From Dryas octopetala (taxonomy: Eukaryota > Streptophyta > Magnoliopsida > Rosales > Rosaceae), in NCBI GenBank assembly GCA_963921425.1, contig OY992839.1, positions 7,853,409 through 7,917,408 on the forward strand: DNA of 64,000 nt. Reading direction: 5' to 3'. The notes beneath the pieces are model-generated. The model saw only the letters and a program-made list of their open reading frames with translations, did not search any database and was not told the DNA's origin. Of this stretch, positions 24,124 to 36,200 are shown one piece after another. How positions within the stretch are numbered: the first letter of the stretch is position 1; each line of letters starts with the position of its first letter. Both the position numbers and the translations under genes were made by a program.

Positions 24124-24338
24124 GGATTAATTTCCTGCTAACTTTTTAAGGTATGGATAGAGTGGTTTCTATGAGTGTATGTTTAGGGCTTTGGCTTGGC
24201 TCAGCTTTGCAGTTCTTTTTGTCCATTTAATCCTAGACAACATCCCATCCCATCCCATCCTCCTGATTAGTAGATGAAGAAGAAGGTACTTTTGGCTGTT
24301 CCATTTTGTACAAATGTTTGCAGTTGAAGAAATTCTGT

Positions 24339-24370
<32 letters not shown>

Positions 24371-24683
24371 CTGATTCAGAAGAAATTCTGTGAGTTGGTG
24401 TAAATTTTATTGTGTTGATCTATCTTATTATGGGTTTTTTTTTGGGTTACATTATGGGTTTCTTTTATTCTATATGGATTTGGATCCACCCCCTATTTTT
24501 TTCACATTAAGTACTGGGAAATCAGCCTGTTGCTAATACCAAGAGTGAAGTTGTCTTCTCTCTTCCATGATCTTCCTGAAATATCTATACTGCATGCCCA
24601 AATCACTAGGTTTTAGTGTTCTACTGACCTTTCCAGCCACCCAGATGACTACTCTCTTCAAGGAAGAAGAGGTCCGGAATCAA
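24124..24683. other. 3' flank of the small unknown gene
   Basis: Probable 3' UTR, with CATCC pentamer repeats near 24241-24261 and a long T-run at 24342-24370. No other gene is seen. Confidence 0.4.
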
Positions 24684-24692
24684 TTCTTGGAA

Positions 24693-25532
24693 GGGGGGGG
24701 CTATTCAGACCACCCTATTGTGCTGAGTTGACCACCCCCCTAAAATTTTGCCAATTTTTGCCCATTTTGCCCCTGCATGCCCATTTTCCAGATTTTGGCC
24801 AGCCACCCCTCTCCGCCGCCGGCGCAACCCCACCCCCTCTCCATCGCCGGCGCGACCCCACCCCTCCCCACCGCATCTCCCCTCCTATCCTCCTCCCCCA
24901 CCCAGCCACCACTCCCCCACCCATCCCCTCCCCTCCCCAGCCCGCCCCCAGCCAGCCCACCCCTACCCAGCCAGCCCCTCCCCAGCCCGCCCGCACCCCC
25001 TCACCCCAAGCCCCGCCGCCGTCGCACCCATCCCCAGCCCGCCCGCACCCCCTCACCCCAAACCTAGCCCCCGTCGCACCCCTCCCCAGCCCGCCCGCAC
25101 CCCCTCACCCCAAGCCCAGCCCCCGTCGCACCCCCCAACCCCAGCCCCCGTCGCACCCATCCCCCACCCCCGATCTGGAGGTCTATGGGGTTGCGCCGGC
25201 CACCCATGGTGGTCCGGTGAGGGAGGGAGGCAGACAGAGGGGAGAGAGAGAAGATGGCAGAGAGAGGGAAGAGAGAGAGGAGATCGGGCCAGGGGAGGGG
25301 GGGTCGCGCCGGCCATGGGGAGGGGTGGGTCGCGCCGGCGGTGGGGAGGGGGGGTCGCGCCGGCCATGGGGAGGGGGTGGGGTGGGTTGCGCCGGCGGCG
25401 GGGAGAAGTGGCCGGGAAATTGGAGGGGTGGGTTTTTTTTTTATGCAGGGGCAAAATGGGCAAAAAGGGATAAAATTTGAATGGGGTGGTCAATTTATCA
25501 GGTTTGGGTGGTCTGAACAGCCCCCCCCCCCC
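24693..25532. mobile_element. GC-rich fold-back Mutator-like element, 840 bp, with 9-bp target duplication
   Basis: Exact 9-bp flanking repeats TTCTTGGAA lie at 24684-24692 and 25533-25541. The ends are G-runs followed by CTATTCAGACCACCC on the left and, reverse-complemented, CTGTTCAGACCACCC on the right. Inverted similarity continues for about 100 bp (GACCACCCC...GCCCATTTTGCCCCTGCAT). The interior is extreme in composition: C-rich CCCCACCC/CAGCCC arrays on the left and G-rich arrays with GCGCCGGC on the right, again inverted to each other. Long frames on both strands here (up to 250 codons of Pro/Ser/Ala) are by-products of this composition. There is no transposase, so it is a non-autonomous MULE-type element. 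Confidence 0.88.
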
Positions 25533-25541
25533 TTCTTGGAA

Positions 25542-27208
25542 ATAGGGTTCACAAGAGGAAGGGCCATCAACTATTTCCTCAAGGAAAATGTTAGAGACAT
25601 CACATTTTAAAACAACAGTAACTGTTTACATAATGTTGACGATTTATTATAGCCAACTATTAATTAACACATCAACTTCGCATTATGAGGTCGACTGATG
25701 CAATTTTATTGCAATGCTACACTTTTCTCAATGATATACCTCTAAAGTAGAGAACATTGACAAAAATTGCTTGTGGATTGGTTAAAAGACAGCATTTTCT
25801 AGACGATATCTAGAAAGCGGTAATCTTGAAAGTGACCCATTCACCGAGGATGGCTTTGGGTACAAGCAAATTGATCACCATCACGATTCACTAAGGAATG
25901 CTTATTTATTTATTAATCAATCAACACAAGCTCCCCAACCACAATTGTAGTCAAAATTTCACGATGTTTTGGTTTTTCCTAAACAATAAACAGTATCATC
26001 CATTTGTATTAGTTTCCTTTGGAATTTGGAATTGCAGGCCTGTAAATAAGAGCACATCCACAAGAATGAACGTAGCTATCCTTTCGGCACTAGTAAAACA
26101 AAATCTTAAGAGATCTTTGTATAGCCGAACCCAACTGAGTGGGAGCTGGCTTAACTAGTCTGTTGTGGTTAGCACCTTTTGCCGAAAACATCTTTTGTCA
26201 TTCTTTATTAAAAAAAAAAAAAAACCCTTCACCATTAGTATCAAATTTCAGATTCATTAAATCTAGAAACACAATGGGTTGACCAGTAGTTTCAATTTTT
26301 TTTTTTTTGGTCAGAGTAGTTTCAAATTTCCCTTCTCAAATCAAAACCCAAATTTTTGCCAAGACCGAAAAGAAATATTCTGTTTAGTTGACTTGGTTGT
26401 AGAAGGTTTTGACCTGCTTTAGATCTTTCTGCCCAGTTTGGTGTTAACCGTGTAAGCATGTTGTCTACTTGTGTTGTATTGCACTCTGGACTGATGTCCT
26501 TGATCTGCAGTTATGTCTGTGGCTGAATAAATAATTGGTTAAAGAGAGCCTAAAAGAATAAAAATTAAATGCACTATGCACAGAGCACTTACGCACAAAA
26601 TCTCTATTGACTGCAAACATTGCTCATTGAGAGATAATCATTTGAATGAATATTTACAACAACAGAAGCAAACTTACACTTTGAGGTTTTTTGAAAGAAT
26701 CAATCAGATATTCTATGGTAAAAACTTAAAACCACTACTAAACATTTACATTTTGTACAAAACTACCTGATGGTCTTGTGGAAAGAATCTGGTGAATTGT
26801 TCTAGTTTTACTGTACACCTGCAACCAATAAATACAATGAGCATAACCATTGCTGTGATATTCTATCAATCATAAAATAGTATAGTGAATAAGGGATAAA
26901 ATCAAGAACACCTGGCATCATTATCTTTCACAACTAATCATTCCCCAAAAGCCTACCATGACACACTCCCAGACACTTAATTCCATATACTAGAAGGTTC
27001 AACTCACATGATATATAGGTTCTAGCACAGAAATAGAGAACTCATTGATGATCCCTCTTTTCCCCAGGATCGCAGAAGTTCAAATTTCAGTCACGATTTA
27101 ATTCCCTACATTAAAAACCAAACAAAAAAGTCAGTTACCAATTTGGGATGCTATGTGATGACTATGAAAGAAATACTCAGTTGAAAAGTAATAGTATTGA
27201 CCAAACCA
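25542..27208. other. Intergenic; 3' flank of ATG2
   Basis: No supported gene. Contains an A-run at 26211-26224 and a T-run near 26297-26308. The part next to 27209 is probably ATG2 3' UTR. Confidence 0.4.
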
Positions 27209-30200
27209 TCAATCTTGTTCCCATGGCTGAGGAGGGCCCAGGTATTTTTCCATGGACTCTTTCTTACGCTCAGGATCAAGGCTGCACACATGCAACCACG
27301 GTAAGTCTTGTTTCTAGAAATTAACGCATTAATATTATCATGAAATAATTTTGTTTTTTATCAAAATGTTTATAATAAAATCAAGGATACAAACTAACCT
27401 ATTTCTGAAGCCAAGAAGAGCACAATGCACGGCACTTGCACAAGCAGAAGCTGGAGCTATAGCAGCTGCAGGAACTGCCCGAACAGCAGTTGCCAAAGCT
27501 GATCCTGCACCAGCTCCACGTTGGTATTTTTTCAGGGGAGTCCGAACTAATGCAGAAGCAGATTTCCCCAAGCCATCACTGAGGCTTTCATAAGCCTGTC
27601 AAAGAAAGAAAATTAACTTTTTGTTTTTATGAAGTAGAATAAATGAAACCGCATTGATCTCAACTACGTTCCAAAAATGGTTTGAAAATTATGGACAGGA
27701 CAACACAAATTAATCCTGAGGCTTTCTTCCTTGCCATAATTTTAACTCACAATTTAGTAATGTACTACTTTGATGGAAACAATAACTATGATTGAAGCAG
27801 CAGAATATAAAAGTGTGTATAAAAAAAAAATATATATATATATACAGGCCCATTCAGGTGTGAATGTGCGCCGAGGCCGCCGAGCACTCGGTAGTGCAAA
27901 ATTTTGCAGCTACCGAGCGCTTGGTGCAGGTTCAAAGGTGTTAATGTTATGGTTTAGCTCCGGAATTTTGGGCGGAACCAAGCCCATTTTATACCCTAGG
28001 AGGGGAGGGGTCCGCCCAAAATCTTGGAGCTAAACCCTAACATAACGCCTCCACCAAGCCCATTTTATACCCTAGGAGGGGATGGGGCGAAAAGATGGGG
28101 ATTTACCCTCAAAACTCGGCCGTGGAAGCAGCGGTGAGCGCTGCCGAGCGCTCGGCAAAGCTACCGAGCACTTGGCAGCGGGTGCGCATGTTCGTACGTT
28201 CGAACCTGATCGAATCTGTATATATTATGCAAGAAAAATAGACAATAATAAGAGTAGTCACATTTCCAATCCCATATGATCGAAAATTCCTTCAGTTTTT
28301 TTAGAAGCACATTAAATAAGTTCACTTGCATAAGAATACCCCATAAGTTCACTTGCATGCTGTACGTGGTAACTGCAGCAACTATAAGTCGGAAGCCTTT
28401 CTTTTTCAGTATTTGTTTCTTTAAAATCCAATTCGATACCAACAGCTTTGAATTGATATTCAGATTTTGAAAGAACTAATTTTAAGGCACAGGGTACTAA
28501 GACTTTAGGATGACTATTTCTAAATATTTGCAAGCAACCAAAAAGAGGAAAGCTAATTCATTGCAATGATTGCCACATGTTGGAATATTCACCTGATGAA
28601 TTCCTTGTTGAGCATCTTTAGGCTGATTGGATCGAACATTGGTCTTCATTTTATGTGGTACAGGCCATGGTACAGAAGGAGGAATGCTTGTTAGTAAATA
28701 TTCTCCTTGGAGTAAAATATCATGAGCCCCAGCTGCCAAATGTACTCCAAGTCCAACAGCTTCAAGTGAGATACTTCTAAGAAATGCAATTGCACCTGGA
28801 AGGGAAGTTGCTCCGTCATGAGTACAAAGAATTATTATGTTCCAAATTAATATTATCGGACACGGAGACATTAATTTGGTATTAACAATGTACCAGTAAT
28901 AACATGGCCTTGTAGCATTGAATAATCAGAAAGGATTAATTTATCTGACCTCAGTTAATTGTGATTGAAGCTTAGGTATAAAGCTGAGTCAAGGATCAAT
29001 TTTAAGAATTTGTTTTCCCTTTCTCACATACTTCAACCAACACATCTTACATAAAATGCATTGCCCAAAAAGAGACATGGATGCACACATGTTCACCAAA
29101 GGGAGAAATTTGAATGAATTCCACCTACCTCTTTGCATTCCCTTAAGTACTCTCCTGTCTTTCCTATAGCTCTCAACAGGCAAAGACACCAACTTTGCTG
29201 CGCCAGCACCAACAGCAACCAAAGATCGAATGGTAGGAAGACCTCGCAATATTTTACGAACCTACAAGAGAAGTACAATGACCTGTTATAAATGCACTAG
29301 CATTTGCAAGACGGCCACAATTCTCAAGAAGTATAAATAATGCTACTAAAACCTGATTTTGAGAAATATCTTCCAACCACTCCCCTAAAATAGTTTCACA
29401 TACACTACCCCAGCCATAAACACCAACAGCATGAACATGCTTCAGATGTAGCTCCACTCCCTGCATTTTTTTTTTTTTTTGAAAGAATGGTCAGTAAATT
29501 CTTTCATAAATCTCAACGAGCAAAAAAAGTTCAAATTCAAACAATGGAAAACAGGGATCAGATATTTAGTTGTCAGGACTACAAAATTCACTGACACAAA
29601 TAAACGTTATAAGTTCAGTTTATACTCCAACCAAATTGTTGGAGACAATACATAACCAAGAATGACAATACCACTAAGTAACAAAATCAAACATCAGTTG
29701 TGTAAACAAATTTAAATAAGCAGAATGAGGAAAAGATCTAAGCTTATCTTGTTTATAACTCATCACTTCATCAGTCATCACCCAAGTTCTGTGAAGTTTG
29801 TAAAGTTATACACACGTGTGTCTGTGTGTGAGTGTGCACATGCATAATACATACAAATGCACATACATATCTATGATAAGCCTCTTTTAAAGGCAACCTT
29901 TCTGTTTGCTTTATTCATTCAATTTCTAGACCTCCAGTTAAGGATCAATATATATTCTCTTTTAATGTTTTATTATAGAAAAATGAAAAACAATAGAACG
30001 AACTCTTGAACTGAAATTAATAAATAGGACAACATCAAACATAGTATCCTTCATGAGATCATCAGACTAATTTGTTCTTTACACAAACAGCTCTATGAGG
30101 ACAAATAAGTAACAAGTAACACCTTTTTTCCCTTGTATAAAACCTCAAAATGGTCAACATAGAAAGAAAACAATTACCTTCCATGGCACAAGATTTACAA

Positions 30201-33200
30201 GTTCTACATACTTCCCACCTCTTAATGCTGCCAGATCAACACGGCTGGGACTGTAGTCGACCCGAACAAGGATAGGCCATATTTCGAACTTCTGAAGGGA
30301 AAAAAAAAAAATTCTAAAAGTTAGTACATGGATTTGAATATATAAAAATCCACATATTAAGGGGGAACAATGAAAAGCCAGTAGTTTAGCCAAATCACAA
30401 GGCATGAATTCTAAAAATGACTAAATCATGTAAGCGTAAATTGAAAGTAGCATCATCAGAACAACATAGAATTGCAGAAGGGAGCAAAGACAACCAATTG
30501 GATAGCAGCTTGCATTACTGTGCTCATACGTAAATAAGAACCGTGTAACTAATCAAACTACTCACAGCACACGTAAAGCTGCCAGTGAGTTGCAAGGAGG
30601 GATTTGGAGACACAAAACTAGTGCAACTCTTTTTACATTTCATGGAGAAGTTGAAGGATTGTACACTTACAAGCATAGAGATTTCTGTGCATCACCAGTT
30701 ACCAAAATGCCAGCTTGCTCAAGATCTATTACTCCCATGAGTTTCATTGATTGTTCCAATGAATTATGCAGGAAAATTTGGTCCCATTCTTTTATTTGAT
30801 TTTCCTACTTTTCTTTCCCTTTTTTCCCTTTCAGTTTTCTCTCTTGTAGAAGTAGAAAGGATATAATCATTATAGATATAATGGAGACTGGCTTGGAACA
30901 CGGCTAAGAGCCCTAAAAGAATACATGCTTGAGGACCACAGTAGTCTCAAAAAAGCAGGGTCGTGCAGCTGACCCTAATTTTCTTGGTAAAGGATTAATT
31001 AAGCTAGACAGATATTTCCCATGTGCCAAATCCCTTTATGTTCTTTTTATAACATACTATCACTTTCTAGAAAATGCAAACACACAAAGTTAAAGGGCAC
31101 TTCTTAGGATGCAAGCTAGAACTCAAGGCACTGCAGGGAGAAAGGGTAAAAAACTTGCCTGGAAGTAAGGAAGAAATGCCTCCTCTGCAATGGAATCCCC
31201 TGCAAGATTATTACTCTTTGTTGGCAACACTTTTGAACCATCTGAATCTCGATAACCTGGAGACTGGTCGACTGAAGAGCTCTTTGTCCCAAAGAAGCCG
31301 ATGAGAAAATCAAGTTGGCTTTGATGAAGATGCAATAGCGTGGGAAGCAATGCAACACGTAACCTATGAGGGAAGAATACAGGAACAAACACTCAATTAA
31401 CACTGTTACAACACCATTTATCCTTCCATGAAAAATTTACAGAAAAGAACAATCAACCCAATTCAAAATTATTGACGGGACATCAAATTTCTGGGTAAAG
31501 AAACACCACTTTGAAAAATATTAGAAGAAAGCAGGCCACTACTGTTTTAAATAAACTAAAAAGCATGAAAAATCATGAATTTCATGATGTGAAAAGTGAA
31601 CATTCATGCAGCAGACTTGAGCTTCACAGAAGATTGACTAGTGTGGAAACACATATTCTGCAAGGATAGGACTACTAGATATACTCAGAAAAAGTAGCAA
31701 TTGAGGTAACTTTTTCTTATTCAGGAAAGGCTAGAGTGCATTGCCAACCTTATAAAGTTTACCATGGTCCTTTTAAAAAAATTTGAACTGAAGATTTGCA
31801 TTTGAAATTTCTGAGAAATTATAAACATAAAGGTTCATTAACCTTTTCAAGAGAACAAAGATCTCACAAGTCATAAATAACTTTGACATAAATTAACATT
31901 ATGTAGACAAGCCTGGCCCCATAAAAAACTGTATAGCAAACCAGAACCTGAAACCATGAGTAATCAGCTTTCAAAACAACAAAAATTAAATGAAACCCCA
32001 AACCACGGACAACCCTAAACCTAGATCAATTCCACTAAAATCTGAAAGTAAACAAGAACGCCAGAGAAAAAAATCCATTGTTAAGATTTTTACTTTTGAT
32101 TCCTATTATCTAATAACTACTTGATCACCACAGATAAAATACTAACTAAATTAATACACTTTTATCAAGTTAACAACCTACAGCTCTGAATAACAAGGCA
32201 GAGACTTATATATAATGAATCCCCCTGAGGTAAAGTTAAACAAATGCGTACTGGAAACTTAATTAACACAGTAATTATAGTATAAAACTGAAGGAATACC
32301 GGTATTCTTCAAGAGGGGTTAGAGGATCTGGTCTGACAGCTTCTAAGTCCAGCTTGAATGCTTTTGAAGATGATTTCCGAGGATGATCCTTTGAATGGTA
32401 ATATCCTAGCACCTTCCAATCCAAAAGGTAAAATAAATTTAACCTATTCCGTAAAGCACAAAATGTAAAATTTCTCTTTTTGAGTATTAAAGTATAAAAG
32501 GTTTACCAGTTTCCAAGGAGCATCTTTGCTCCTGTCATATAGATAAAAATCTTGAACTGAAAGAGAAAGCTTAGACGCACATATTCCACCAACTGGGAAA
32601 ATGTCATACTGAAATTCCATCCCAGATAGTGAGACTTCTAGACATACAGTAGCATCCCTTCCACTAAAATCCACCATCCGCTGACCGATTGCTCTAGAAT
32701 CATGCCAGTCAGACCCAGCAAGCATTCTCCATCTAACATCAATGTTTTTAAGAAGAACACATCCAATAGCCTGCCCAACATCTTTGCATTTTGTACTTTC
32801 AGTAGAAGGAAGCTTGTCTTCGACAAATTGTTCCATACTACTTTCACTCGCTTCTGAAATGTGGTTTTCTAAAATTCTTACTGAGGTACCATACCATCCA
32901 TTATTTTCTCTTCCAACATTTCCATTTCTGACATTCCTGGACTTGCATTTCAGAACCTCATGAGATGATTGTCTGTTGGTAGACAATTCCGAGAGAGACC
33001 GTAACTCAGATAAACAATACCCTTCGATTAACTCCAGAGCATTACCTTCTTGTAGGAATGATGTTTGACCACTTTCCATTTCCGCTGAAGGCACTGACCC
33101 ATCATAAGACAGACCAGGCAAGAGAATTTCAGGAGTTTCAATACTTGAGTAACACGCCTCTCCAAGGTCTTGATCAAATGACATACAAGCTTGTGACTCA

Positions 33201-36200
33201 GGAGAATCATAAAGGAAGGTCAGATTCTTATCTGAGCGGAATGCATCTTCACATATCTCATCCATTAAACCAACCAACTGAGGCTCACTCTCTGAAACTA
33301 CATCAGAAGTGCGCAAATGAGAAGTTGGTAGTAAAGAATCACTGTCAAAGATACATGTTTCATCATTGAAACCTCTCCTTTCTTGTTCCTGCTGAAATTT
33401 ATTCCATCTAGTCTGCAAGTGTACGACTGATTCCTCCATGTCAGGGGCAAATAGCTGTTGAAGTTGAGCAGCCAAACGAATCAGACTAGACATGGTGTCA
33501 TGGCACGTTTCCACAAAAATGTGAGATTTTGAACATTCTACCTCCCAGAGAAGGCCATTCTTACAATTAGTTCTCAAAGTTGCTTCAACAAGTGCCTCCC
33601 TTGCAACTTTAACATACCCAATCTTCTGAAGATGTTCTACACTGTAAGTGCCAGCAACAACCTCAGGCTTTGACATTACACGGAGAAGAAGCCCAAGATC
33701 TTGCACTCTAATTCTGTAAACATTTTCTATTGAATCTGCCACGGTTGAATTTGAAAGATTCAAGGAAGATGCAGCCAAAAGACAAGCAACATATTCCTCA
33801 CCCATCTCTTCATTGACATATGAATAACTAGACTCAGAATCTAAAGCTTCACTCCTGACCACCAAATTCTTTGGGTAGGGCTCGTAACTTAATCCAATAT
33901 CAACCAAGTTAAGAACAAAAGAAGTTCCATGAGATGCATTAATGTCACCCTTTCCGTTACACTTGTCCACTGCTTGTTCAATTTCAGGAGAAGGAATAAT
34001 AAAAAAGGAGCATATTACTTCTGACCAATCCAAGCGACCACCTACTGCAACAATTGTGGCACATCTGACAGTTATAGATGTAGAACCATGAAAACTCTTG
34101 GGATCCCACAGGTGTATAATATCAGAACCAGCCAACCTAGATGATAATGCATTCGAACCTCCTCCATCACCACGTTTCATTGTTGAGTTGCTACATGCAA
34201 TCAGAAGAAATTCCTGATCAGGAATATCAGTGATAGAACCCCACAATTTGCCTTCACCATGGGCCAGCCAGAAAAAATTGGCACCCGTTATACCTCCAAT
34301 ATTTGAAACAGACAGCATTTCAAGTTTCTGAACATTCAGTTTTAGACGATTCCACGACCCAGGAAGTTCACTCTGCATTGAGCCTTTGATATTCTCCTTT
34401 ACATCCGGGCTAATCAAAATTTCTACAGAATCACAGCCCACAAGGATAGATGTCTGAGACATGGAAGACTCTTCCTTAACATTGACTGAATCACAAGCCA
34501 CATTTGATAAGTCATTTATCATTTGATCCAAAAGACAATATAACCCTTTATATTGAGGATTGCCTAAATTTATAGTAACAGCGGGTAGACACACATGTAG
34601 GAAAAATGCAGAGCTCAAAATAATCTCTTGTCTAGCATGGGAATTTAAATCTTCCAGGTCTTTCACAGTAGATACAGAAGCAAACTCATGATCTTTTCCC
34701 ACAAATTTAGAAACGCTCCTTGATTCCTCAAAAGTAGCTAAGCACTTGGCTTTTTTTGCAATCCAAGGACCAGTCACATAACCCTCCTGCCAAAGCATAC
34801 TAATGACAGAAAGACGGCCTGTAGTGTTGGTGACAGACATTATATTCTGTGCAGAAAATTTTGGCCTCTGCATGTTTCCAGAGCTGATTCCATCATTATC
34901 TTTACTTGCAGGACTGACAAGGAAAATATCAAGATTACCAACATTCAGGTGTAAAGAACGTGTGACTGTTGAAGAATACCTTTTCTCTGAACTTGCACCT
35001 AAGGTTGGACCATGGTCTTGAATTATACCTTTGTTAAAATTTGATGGTGAAGAAAATTCAAGAGCAATAAACTGATCCCAGGAAGAGATGCCACTAACTT
35101 TTCGACCATCTTTAGTACGGAAACACAGAATTATCCTTGCATTAGGGATCAACATATTACCTCGCAGACTTTCTGTAGAAGACAAGGTCGTAACACAACT
35201 AGAAGTTCTTCTAAGATCACCATGAGATGATTCATGCTTCTTATTGGAGACCTCAGAAAGAAACTCAGCCTGTTTATTCATTTCAACACAATTTCCAACT
35301 TCCTTCAACATCTCTAATAACATGTTTAGCAAAGAGAAGTCCACCCAGAAAACAAAACGTGGCATTTTAAGTGAAAATGATGTTCGCCCAGATAAACTCC
35401 CATCTGATGAACTAGATCTCACAGTAAATTGACAATGAGTGGCACCTGAAGTTTTAAGCAATGTAGTTCTGACTACACCATCCTTGAACCCAAATGGAAA
35501 ATCTTCAGCAGTTAAACCATTTGATTCATCCAAATGTTCAGAAGATGAGACATGCAGAGGAAGAGCACTTTGAACCGCAGCTTGAAGATGTTGAATTGAA
35601 AGAGTTTGGCTGTTAATATCGTTATTACACCCTTTCAAGCCAAACTCCAAGTTATCATCTTTGTAACTTGAGTAATTAGCAACCTCAATATAGTTCATTG
35701 TTCCCTCAAACTTTATTTCTTGAGGACATACCTGTTCACCTTATCAAATGTTTCAAGTTAGTGTAGTTAACAATCATGTAGAACCAACAAGCGTAAAGCA
35801 GAGCCATCAAACTCAAAAGATAAGACGTTCCCAAAGCACAGTTATTACCTGCATAACAAGAAGGATGTCTCGGCATTCTGCACCTAGGTATAGTACATCT
35901 GAACCAATACCTAAATGATCACCCTTAGTATCACAATGTTTCTGGTTTTCATCTTGGAATGAAAATACAACAGAAATCCCAGCCAAAGTTGCTTTAAGAT
36001 TGGTTTCAACATGTTGCTGTTCTGTACACAAAGATTAAAATCAACGGTCCAATGACAAATGTCTGAAGAAAGTAATGACACAGACTGAAAACTTTATTAA
36101 TATGAAACAAATATCAGAGAATAAAAGCATCTAAAGAGTCAACCAATCAAGTCCATGTATATCTCCAAGAGAAACTATGTTTTCTCTTCTTATTTAACTT

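Noticed and set aside
24728-25493. Long Pro/Ser/Ala-rich reading frames on both strands (up to 250 codons)
   Set aside because: They lie wholly inside a fold-back transposon made of CCCCACC/GGGGTGG arrays. All six frames look alike in composition and no domain is present.
31116-31403. Separate small gene on the minus strand
   Set aside because: This is ATG2 exon 7 plus flanking intron. The correct frame ([14 protein letters not shown]) joins to exons on both sides.
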